A program made the translations under genes and the position numbers. Below are positions 9,787 through 18,361 of a stretch of 29,896 nt of DNA, one piece after another. The number at the start of each line of letters is the position of its first letter. The stretch's first letter is position 1. Origin of the DNA: Ophiosphaerella korrae (Eukaryota > Ascomycota > Dothideomycetes > Pleosporales > Phaeosphaeriaceae); contig JALNQF010000441.1 in NCBI GenBank assembly GCA_028456385.1, positions 1-29,896 on the forward strand, given 5' to 3'. Under the pieces are notes generated by a model. That model was not told where the DNA came from. It did not search any database and was given only the letters and a program-made list of their open reading frames with translations.

Positions 9787-11534
9787 GTGCTGATGAGACT
9801 AGTCTATCCACTAATGTCTAACTTATGCTATATATACTAGGACAATCAATTTCCTATATCTACAGCCCCCCGCCCTATCAAGTCCGTTAAGCTAAATTAT
9901 GGTTTAGCGTATTCCTTTATTGTGTGTAAAAATGCAGGCTATGATGCGACCTAAAATGTAGTATAATGAATATGAGGCGCTGTTAAATATCTGCACGAAG
10001 CTGGACTATGAGTTTGAGGTTCTTACTGCCGTATTTAACAGATAGCACAAATATTGGAAACGCCAAGACCGAGCTTTACGTCCGTCCAATTTTCTGTTTT
10101 GAACTACTTCCTGCAGCCTCGATATCTTCCCCTTGTAGCTACCTGGCCATGGCATAGAAGTTTCTGGGCACTGTCTAATGGCCGTCTTTCATGGCTCTAG
10201 TCTTTCAACCCCCGCATTTAAGATCTCTATAGAGGACCGCATCTTCATTACTGCGGCTGAGTTTGTGCTTAAGGCTTTCTTCAACTTAAACTCTCACCAC
10301 TTCATGCTTTTTTATTACGCTCATTAGAGCGTGAAGTTATAAACCGTTTGCATTTTAACTCATCAATGTTTCTTTTTGATTACAGTATCTCTGATCTCGC
10401 AATGAACGACTTGTAGCCGTGTTTCTTATCGCAGTGATTGACCAGAGGCAGAACTAGGCTTGCAATACCAGGGCCTTTGAACATTGTCGCTGAGAGGGAC
10501 TAGAAATAGGGAATTTACTAACCCTATGGCGCGAGATTAGCTATTGAAATTTAGCAACTTGCCCCTCTCATTGCTTATTGCACGCGAACACACTCTGAGG
10601 GGCGAGGTTTCGCAAAACCATGAGGAAAAAATCAAAAAGTAATGCATCCAATTGACTTTATTTGAGAATTGGACTCGTTGTAGGCCTGAAGTATGCGGAC
10701 GGAGTAGATTGGAGGGAGTGTTCAACAAAAAGGTCAAGGTGTAAGATACAAGCGAGTCGCAGCTGGAGCTGAGATGGCAGCGCGGGGCCTCGGCATAGAA
10801 CAGTGCATTACAGAAGCGCTAATAGCCTAGCAGAGCCAAGGAAAATGGAGGGAGAAATAGGTCAGTCAGCTGGCAAGATGAAGCGAGAGGTTGGCGAGCA
10901 CCCTTTCTTCGCTCGCAAATGTGCTCCGGAAGGGCCAGCGCCGAGTACGGGATAGAACAAAGCCAAAATTAACAGAGCAAACTCTTTATTCGTAGATTTG
11001 CGACCGTTGAATTACATTGCGTTGCGTTCCGGGTAGAAGTCTGCACATGAACTAACTGGTAAAGCTCGACGTACACGAAAGCTGAGTTGGCCATTCTGCA
11101 CCAAAGGAAATCGGCAGGAACAGTGGATGGACGAAAAACGAGTTGCTATGGCAAGATATTCTGCCGCTTCCAAACGCCTGGTTAGGTTCGAGAAAAATGT
11201 CACGTGATGGGCGGGCAGGTTGAGTAGGAAGAGATCAGTAGTTCGGAGGCGATGAGAGGTTTTGGGTGCAAGCCACGAGAGTAAAAGTAATAGAAAGAGG
11301 AGAGAGGCAGGATATGTAAGTGGAAAAAAGGCTTTTATAACAAAAATTAGATGTAAATTTCATGTCCTAGCGTAGCGCGAAAGGCGACCGTGAAGGGATT
11401 ACTCGAACGTAACACTTCTGTCTCTTAATGCAGACTTGCCGCTTTATTGTCTAATATTTGGGTGGAAATAGGTGCACTCTCTTATTCTATAGTTAAACAA
11501 TTAATCATAATTGACTTGGTTTACTGTTAGATAT
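9787..11534. other. Intergenic, no gene recognised
   Basis: The 3' untranslated region of the LysM gene presumably occupies the start. Further on, about 10740-11330 is less AT-rich and purine-biased on the plus strand; a short inverted pair GCCCCTC/GAGGGGC lies at 10561-10604. Frames at 10537-10737 and 11012-11203 (minus) match nothing known. It may be old mobile-element sequence, but I see no diagnostic motif. Confidence 0.4.
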
Positions 11535-12630
11535 TTAGGATCCCCGTAATTTTAACTAGACCTCGACAAGCTTCTTCTCAACAAGTAAAAATTTTCTGAA
11601 CTCTTCTAAAAGAAGCTTCTAGCCTTCGATAGCTTCTATATCAAAGGCCTAAACCAGATTTGAAAGTACTAAACGCAATTGAGCCCAACCTAGATGTTTA
11701 CCAATGCAATTACGTGGATTGATGCTGAATGGTTGAAATTCTTGTTATTGATCGTGGTGGTATAGAGAGTTGGCGTTATTGAGCGCTTTAGGTAGCTATC
11801 TTTTGGGCTCGAATGAGGCGGCTCGGTGAAAGTAGTCTGGGTCCCGGTTCATAGACCACGCTTGGATTGACACGGATGTCTAGCCGACTAACAATTAATT
11901 AGCGCACTTTTGCAAATCTGTAAATGTTCTTACTTACACTGCTAGGCAGCTGTATACTGCAAACAGAGGCCCCGCCTACAGGCACTCTTCTGGGCAGTAT
12001 CTACGGTATTGGAGGACAAAGCCTCAAAGCCTCTTGAATAACAGCATTAATATAGGGAAGGTCCTGAAGCATATCTAGGAAATTTGGTCTTGGGTTTGGA
12101 AGACTTGACGTATTTCTGTAGTAAGTATAAAGAGCTTTTCTGGACATCTTGTCAAATAGTGGGTCGCTGTGGTCAAGGTTATAGCAGATATTTTACTGCC
12201 TGCAGTCGTTAAAATCATGAAAGTTGCTTCAATTTTCCCAATTGACAAGTTCTTCTTATCGAACCGCTTCTGAATGACATGCGACATGATATCTGGTCGC
12301 TCCACTTCCCAATTCAACCGTTGGTGAACCTTGTCCGCGATTGGTAATGATCTCATTGCATCTTTCTTAGAGATGGAGGGATACATGCCATGAGCATGAA
12401 CTTAATGACAAGATAGAATCGAGCAGCTGCGACGAAAGTGGCTGCCTTCACACTGTTGAAAAGAAGTGCGATCTAATAGTGGAATTGGGAGTGTTGGAGG
12501 CAATCAAACGATTTACCGAATCCTAAATCGCTAAAAATATCAAAAGTCGTAAAGTGCATCCAAGGTGAAATGTCAAGCACGATACCTTCGCCTGATATAC
12601 CTTTCTCTAAGCGACCCTCAAGCTTTTCTA
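11535..12630 (-). pseudogene. Cytochrome P450, 5'-truncated and mutated
   Basis: Reading the minus strand across frames recovers the last two thirds of a microsomal P450: a helix with FTTFDIF.DLGFG (about 12580-12530), the I-helix (FMILTTAGS, then Lys-Ile-Ser where Glu/Asp-Thr-Thr is expected), ExxR as EALR near 12025, the FEPKR stretch before the PERF-like site near 11800, and the heme loop FSINPRNCIG near 11705 whose first conserved Gly is Asn. The Cys ligand remains. Stops: 12475-12473, 12355-12353, 12003-12001, 11798-11796, 11747-11745 and 11651-11649, mostly at Trp or Gln positions. A frameshift lies near 12340 and a likely intron near 11930-11885. The N-terminal anchor and first 180 or so residues are absent, replaced by AT-rich DNA beyond 12630. 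The family resembles the CYP65-like (isotrichodermin 15-hydroxylase-like) group, but that placement is from memory only. Confidence 0.82.
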
Positions 12631-13221
12631 GCTTTACTTCTATACGTTTACGCTACTAAAATCTTTCTCCTAGGTAGTATATCGAGTATTAGTTGAAGTA
12701 GCTATTAAATGTAGTTCTATAGGGCTATAATATTTAGGCTCAAAATATGCGTATATAGCTATTGCTCAAGAGATTCTTACTCAACGCGGATAGTAAATTA
12801 GACGAGATTAATAGAGTAGATCGTATATCGAACTTAGTAGTACCTATAGCTAACGTCCTTCTACTAAATTAAGAATTATTATTTGCTATACTAGGTTATG
12901 GTAGTAGAAGTACTACAGGTAGTGTAGCTTCTATATAGCATCTAAAGCGTATTTAGCACGCTCTATAGAAATTAACTAAATAGTAGTCATACTTTTATAT
13001 TATTTAGAGAGAAATAGCCTTAATTATGTAGCATTATTTAAAGAGTATTATTTAGGTAGATTTAGAGGAATTACTTTAGGCGTATAGATTTTAAGATAGC
13101 TTAAAGTTAAAGTACCTTATTAGGTTTTAACACGAGGGGCGTTCTATTACCTAGGGGGAGGTTACTACAAGGCGTAGCTTCGTATACAGTTACTTATAGT
13201 TAGAGGAGGAGAGAGAAGGGG
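12631..13221. repeat. AT-rich, RIP-like mobile-element debris
   Basis: Sequence dominated by TA, TAG and TTA words with few CA or TG dinucleotides and no open frame. It abuts the truncated P450 on one side and repeat A on the other, so it is probably the mutated interior of a transposon. No protein similarity could be read through. Confidence 0.6.
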
Positions 13222-13490
13222 GATTAGAATTAGGACTAGAACGAAGGACAGGGTTGAGTATGAGCAGCCTAAAGCACTAAGATTTCAATCATGAGCAAGC
13301 ATGATCAGGCCCGAGCAGAGCGCGAGCGACCACAAGCGAGCTAGAGTACGCCTGAGTACAGCATGAGCAGTGGCAGTTTAAGATTGAGCACCGTTGAGCC
13401 AAGGTTGAGCCGAGTAGGATTTTGCTGATGTAATGAGTAAATATTGGCCAACTTAATCGGACGTATGCCAAGAGAAGGTTTTACTTGAAA
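13222..13490 (+). repeat. Dispersed repeat A, copy 1, next to the synthetase break
   Basis: Positions about 13222-13425 match 26104-26315 in the same orientation, including ATCATGAGCAAGCATGATCA, AGCGCGAGCGACCAC and GGTTGAGCCGAGTA. The shared part is packed with TGAGC words. Where the two copies differ, copy 1 often has TA for CA (TTAGAATTAGG here against CCAGAATCAGG there), a direct sign of RIP-type mutation. Similarity to copy 2 ends after GATGTAATG; the following 60 bases run to 13490 and finish with GGTTTTACTT, the inverse of the AAGTAAAATC outer end of repeat B. It directly abuts the 3' half of the synthetase. Confidence 0.75.
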
Positions 13491-14308
13491 ATAGCGAACC
13501 AACAAGACCTTCACATGGCGCAGCTTATCAAGATTATCGAACTCATGGGGCAGGATGACCTAGCAAAACGCTTGCAGCATATCAATTTTGGTCTTGTTTT
13601 TGGCATGAGCACTCGAAGGGGCACAGTGCGCTTCTTGGATGATATTCTTCGTGACACGGCGGATAAAATGCACGAAGTGATGCGCTCGAATGAAGCAAAA
13701 TATGCCCAAGTAGAGAGTCCCGAGAAGACAGCCGACATCCTAGGTATTTCTGCAGTCCTTGTCCAAGACATGAGCGGCAAGCGGTACGTTGATTATGTCA
13801 CGAGAAGAACCTCCAAAGTCGTTCTTATAATAACTTCTACAGGATCAGCAATTACACATTCGACATGGATCGGATGACCCCTTTTGAGGGTGACACTGGC
13901 CCTTATCTACAGTATTCACATGCTCGCCTCTGCTCTATCATCCGGAAAGCGAACGTACCAGCGGGACTGCTTAAGAAAGCGGACTTTTCGCTACTTACGG
14001 AACAACATGCAGTTGAGCTTGTCCGAAGGCTTGCCCAGTGGCCAGATGTGTTCAAGACAACTTTCAAAACACATGAACCAGTCACCGTCCTCACTTATCT
14101 CTTCAAGCTAACGCATGCGCTGAATTCAAGCTATGACCATCTCAACGTCCTCAAGAGCGATGAAGATGTCAAGCTGGCCCGTCTCGCACTCTACTCGTGC
14201 GTGCGATAGGTTCTGTCGAATGGAATGAAGCTTCTCAGTCTCACTCCTGTAGAGCGGTAAATTTAATGCATGTTTTGCTATCGCTACTAACGTCTTGACA
14301 GCATGTGA
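13491..14308 (+). pseudogene. Arginyl-tRNA synthetase, cytosolic type, C-terminal half
   Basis: The frame opens at the break (ATAGCGA, 13491-13497) and continues QQDLHMAQLIKIIELMG, the core of eukaryotic ArgRS. GMSTRRGTV, the class-I KMSKS-equivalent loop of this enzyme, is near 13600. The anticodon-binding helical domain follows (EGDTGPYLQYSHARLCSI) to the usual ending Arg-Met-stop. Introns 13784-13842 and 14257-14301 (branch CTAAC) keep the frame. TAG at 14207-14209 replaces a Gln of a conserved Cys-Val-Arg-Gln stretch (CAG to TAG). The N-terminal half lies on the opposite strand at 15173-16528 and stops at the same codon, so this is one gene cut in two. ArgRS charges tRNA-Arg and is essential; a working copy should exist elsewhere in the genome. 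Confidence 0.92.
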
Positions 14309-14963
14309 TAGCTGTCAGTGGAGAAAGTACATCATGGGGCGGGAATCAAGATTATATGGCATACGTTGGTTCCGGGTGACTAGTATACTGTGGAGGACGG
14401 TTTGACAGGATTGCCATGTCACCAGCTAAATTTTGTAAGCCAGGTACTAGACCCAACAATCTTCTCGAACAATCTTCTATTAACGATCGACCTCGCGTGG
14501 GAAGAAGTAATCAAAGGGCGTTGAGTCTGTATATCCCATGTTGAAGTACGTGATAACTGCTGCTGTCTCTAACTAGCATCCGAATCAAAGCTCACGTTGT
14601 CACCTCGATCTGTAGCTTACTGGCAAGACTTGAAATTTCTGATGTTGCTCTCTGTGAATACACCTGTACGGTTATGTGGATATATGTATATTGAACCCCG
14701 TCCCTGTCCACGTCAAAGTCACCTTAGCAGGCAAGGCCAGACACTTCCTGTTCATACGCTGACTAAGGGGAAACGACTTACATCCAGTGCGAAGACAGGA
14801 AGACTGCACATGGTTGATGCAGGAGGTTCCCAGAGGATGTGTGTTGGAAGTAGAGTGATTGACGGGTCAATGCACGGGTCCCGTCAATGAATCATACCCT
14901 AGCGTCTGCGCTAGAGTGGGAGAGGCATAGCTTGGGCGGGACTTGGAGATGCTTCTCCACGAA
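14309..14963. other. Spacer downstream of the synthetase half
   Basis: No gene is recognised. Two hairpin-capable words occur: TTGACGGG (14859-14866) paired with CCCGTCAA about 13 bases later, and CTAGCGTCTGCGCTAG near 14899-14914. The frame at 14597-14890 resembles no known protein. If the synthetase was split by an inversion, one breakpoint should lie here or at the edge of repeat B. Confidence 0.4.
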
Positions 14964-15177
14964 TTGATGGGGGCCTAAATTCAGACCCTCTTCATGCTGC
15001 TCAGGGAGAAAATCAGGCACAATCACGCTGGCTCATGCTGGCTCACGGCGAGCTCAGGCTTGCACAGCCACAACTCAAGCTGCTTACTCATTGCTCACAT
15101 TACATCCCTGCGTTACTCTAGGTCAAATCCGGAAAATGCTTTGTGTGGGAGTAGATTTCACTTAATTGTTTATCGCT
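14964..15177 (+). repeat. Dispersed repeat B, copy 2, next to the synthetase break
   Basis: Inverted relative to the copy at 1165-1378. It differs by an extra TGCTGGCTCA and scattered substitutions. Its outer end, GTAGATTTCACTTAATTGTTTA, joins the N-terminal half of the synthetase exactly where coding similarity stops. The junction sequence TCGCTAT (15173-15179) is the complement of ATAGCGA at 13491-13497, consistent with a short target-site duplication. Confidence 0.75.
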
Positions 15178-16528
15178 ATGACATAGAGCATCTTATCGTA
15201 TTGATAAGCTTCATAGCGCTCAGAGACGGCACCGATATCGCGGGTCAGATAGTTACTTGTGCCATCCTTCTTGCGCACGATAGCTTTGCCCACCTTCTTG
15301 GAGTACTTGGTCAAGTCGATGATCTTGGCTCCTCGGGAGTCCTCCGAAAGACCCTTTTCTTCCAGAATCCTGGCGGCAGCCTCCATGCTTGACTCTTTGT
15401 GTGATTCACCGCCATACACGTCGTAGGTAATGTTGAGGCGCGCGAAGGTTTCCTTGTAGCGCTCAATGCTCTGCTCACGGAATCGCTTCCATAGTGCTAG
15501 CTCTTCGCTCTCACCGTCACACATTCGCTTGAAGTATCGTCGCGCACGCTCATCCACGCTCATCCACGCTCTTGTCCCGCAGCTACTGTAGCTCTTACTC
15601 GAATGCATCTGTTGGTTCACCCAGGGCTTTCCGCTGGACAAGGTCTGCCTCCTTGGCCTCGATGACGGCTTGCTGGTCACGAGCCTTGGCGCTGGCTTTG
15701 ACGTAAATGTGGAACAGGTGGTTGATGGGATCACACTGCAGCTCGTCTTTGCTGCCATAGTCGGCAAAGGCCACACCAAGCACGCCGTACTGCTTGCCCC
15801 AGTCGCCTAGGTAGTTGAGGTGGACCACCTCCCAGTTGGCCTGCTCATATAGATTGGCAAGAAAGCCACCAATGATGGTGCCGCGCAGATGACCAGCGTG
15901 AAAGGGTTTGGCAATGTTGGGCGAACCGAAGTCGACGACAATGCGCTTGCGGCCTTGGGAAGGGTCTGATGGGTCGCGCAGGCCGATGGTCAGGTCACGG
16001 CCGTAGTTGGCGCCAAGCTCAGGATGAGCGGCAGCACCAGCGAAGCGAGGGCAGCAGGCTCAAAGAAGAATTGGACGAAGCTTTTATCGGAGATGGGTCG
16101 TTGGATCAGAGGCGTATCAGGGAACTATCTTGCGTTGGGAAGGAACGAAGGGACCAAGTACTGTAACCCCGTGTCTAATATATAGCGCCTGGGGCGGACG
16201 CGGGACCTAGTCAAGTATTACATACCTCATTCTGCAACTTCTGAGCGAGTTCCGTCGGGTTCAAGCCTTTTAGACGAAGCGCTGGTGTAGCCAGCGACAA
16301 ATCGACTTTGTCTAGCGACTGGGTGAATTGGGTCGCTGGGTGAACCACAGCCGGAGGGGCGCATGTGACAGTAGCGATCAGTTTAGTCAGGTGGGCGCGA
16401 TACGCATCGATGGCGTTGCTGGTCGTGAGTGTGTCGACGTCTTGTACGTCCAGTGCAGACAAGGAAGCTGAAAGAGTCTGCATTACAGGTTTGGACAGTC
16501 CTCCAGTCAAATTGCGGGTGCTGAGCAT
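15173..16528 (-). pseudogene. Arginyl-tRNA synthetase, cytosolic type, N-terminal half
   Basis: Exon 1 (16528-16226) begins at ATG and joins exon 2 at 16124 across a 101-bp intron. Exon 2 carries FVQFFFEPAAL, then the class-I HIGH-type motif as PFHAGHLRGT (about 15910-15880), LNYLGDWGKQYGV, and runs to RYEAYQYDKMLYVIA at the break. Lesions: a one-base loss near 16015; TAA at 15597-15595 and TAG at 15585-15583, both explicable as Gln codons with C to T; and a 10-bp tandem duplication (CATCCACGCT twice, 15551-15570) that shifts frame. The rest of the half is open. The matching C-terminal half is at 13491-14308 on the plus strand. The combined damage rules out a product from this copy. Confidence 0.92.
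15551..15570. repeat. 10-bp tandem duplication inside the synthetase
   Basis: CATCCACGCT occurs twice in a row, and the first half of the unit continues on both sides. In the minus-strand reading frame the extra unit adds 10 bases and shifts the frame; removing one unit restores agreement with the surrounding codons. Confidence 0.85.
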
Positions 16529-16891
16529 TGGAGTTGAGAAGAGTGATTACCGAGCTTGACTCATATGCCACCAGCGCTTAGATAAGCGTACCCTCTATTA
16601 AGGTTTCATACGTGTGTGATGGGGCTTGTACACTGCATGATAATAGCTCATTTGGTGTACCTCGCCTCGCTGATGCATATGCCGGCGCCACGCCTCGACC
16701 TCACTCAACGCAGTGCCAGAATGATAACGATATGGTTTGTCATTATACGGGGTTGACGCAGAGCCACGTTGATGTCCGTTCCTACGATAGGTCTAGTTCC
16801 TCACTTTTCCACAGACGAACATCGTGTATTCCATTGATCCAAAAGGCAAGTTGACTTTATTTCCCAACCAGAACGCACAACGTGTATTCAA
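16529..16891. other. Divergent upstream region
   Basis: Lies between the synthetase start (minus) and the CmcJ-like gene (plus), so it may hold both promoters. The plus frame at 16612-16854 is not recognisable. A reading frame just before 16892 looks coding-like and may be a lost first exon of the CmcJ-like gene, but I could not connect it. Confidence 0.35.
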
Positions 16892-17733
16892 ACATGGCAC
16901 CAGTCCCTCGAGTTCATCCAGATCTACCTGAATGCTCTGCTACCCGTAAAATTCTGTGATACTCGAGGCCATGAGAAGTTCTTCTCACTTGACACATATA
17001 GATTTGAAGTTGCAACACACAATACAGATTCAAGGACTAGCGCAACGGTTCCAGAGTGAAGAAAGAACACTTCTATGAAATTGAGGCTTTCCTCAAGGAG
17101 GAGCTTAAGGCAAAAAAGGTTATCATATTTGACCATTCAGTAAGAAGTCATTATCATAATATGCCTGCAGTGCGCGAACTGACAGCTGACTTCTCTGGGA
17201 AAGCTTCGCAGAACCAACATTACCAACGCGAACGCGGAAAAGAGCGAGGAGTATTCAGCACCGCCTAGTGTCCGACCGCATGTCGGCAAGTGAATCATAC
17301 GATAGGAGCATTTCGCATTATTAATAAATTCTGCAGATCATACATTGGAATCAGCTTTGGCAAATGTGAGAATGGAGTTTGGTAACGATACGGACTTGCT
17401 AAAAGGTCGCATCCAACAAGTGAAGTAAATGACCTTTCCAAGCGATGTAATTGCAGACAACTAACAAAGACCAAATCAAATGTGTGGAGACCTCTGTTTG
17501 GTCTAACTGAGGACCATCCTTTGGCCGTATGCGATTACCAGACCGTCGATAGGAGGGATCCTGTTGCGGTCGACCTGGTATTTCCACACTACGTCAGCGA
17601 GTTGTACAAGATTTATCACAATCCAGAGCAAGAGTGGTACTATATAGGTAAACAGATGCCGAATGAGGTCTGGCTGGTGAAAATGTGTGACTCCGAGGCC
17701 TGTCAAGGAGGAAACCGAGAAGCCAAATGCTGA
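16892..17733 (+). pseudogene. CmcJ/AsaB-like oxidoreductase family gene, probably broken
   Basis: The recognisable core begins KFCDTRGHEKFFSLD (about 16949), then a KKEHFYEIEAFLKEEL helix, VIIFDHS, RPHVDHT, LESALANVR, LLKGRIQ, NVWRPLFG, HPLAVCDYQTV and EWYYIGKQMPNEVWLVKMCDS, in the order of the family that includes CmcJ and putative hydroxylase/desaturase AsaB. Inferred introns: 17140-17203 (GTAAGA...AAG), 17286-17336 (GC-AG type, GCAAGT...CAG) and one from about 17430 to 17470. A one-base loss near 17051 interrupts the frame, the N-terminal exon cannot be assigned, and the C-terminus ends earlier than usual at 17733 with no family similarity in the last residues. Members act in fungal secondary metabolism, but substrate cannot be inferred. 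Fewer lesions than its neighbours; it could still be functional if my exon model at the 5' end is wrong. Confidence 0.6.
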
Positions 17734-18361
17734 TCCGGAAATTTCCCACGTTTAGATATCCATTGTAGATTTTAAAGATTGGCGTTCGGGGCGCTCCTAG
17801 ACATGTCCAAAAAGCAATTATGAACCCCAGATAAATACCATCATTCACACATTATTAAAGCTGTGAAATATAAAGTGATCTTGGTTCTGGGAATTTGTTC
17901 GCGACTGAGCTGAACTACCAATCTTTAAGAGTTTAATAGTTGCTAAAAAGATCCAAATATATTTGATACTAAAGACACTTAAGCTTAATGAAGCTCAAAG
18001 GGTTGTTCGGGTAGCCATAGCATTCATGGCTAATGCGAAAACTAGCTAAATATTATTCGACCTTAGAGCAAAACACCCCCTAGAGAGCCTTTACGCTAAT
18101 TATGACCTAAAGTTGCGACCCCACACGTTTTTTATGTTCTATTTGCTACGTTTTGTCATTTAGAACTTAATAACTACATCTAATTCCTATTGAGGCTATC
18201 GGGTAGGTACTCCTGCAGGACTACAAAGGGTTGTTGCGAGGTATTGGATTATATGTTTGAAAAGCAGCTAGCCGGCAAATTATTACTCTTCTAGTCTATC
18301 ATTAATAGAAGTACCGAGAAGTAGCAAAATTTCAATTTTGATTATTTATTTATCTTAAAAT
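17734..18361. other. Intergenic between convergent genes
   Basis: AT-rich sequence between the 3' ends of the CmcJ-like gene (plus) and the NLR (minus). No frame, RNA gene or repeat is recognised; CA and TG are still present at ordinary frequency, so it is less mutated than the far right of the window. Confidence 0.45.

Noticed and set aside
10740..11330. Purine-rich, less AT-rich island as a possible gene or LTR
   Set aside because: No frame over about 65 codons, no terminal repeats and no match to other parts of the window.
11700..11770. Short resemblance of GGTTGAAATTCTTG to small-subunit rRNA
   Set aside because: It lies within the P450 heme-loop region on the opposite strand and does not extend to neighbouring rRNA sequence.
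14859..14914. Two hairpins downstream of the synthetase
   Set aside because: Short stems with no context for an RNA gene or terminator in a fungal genome.
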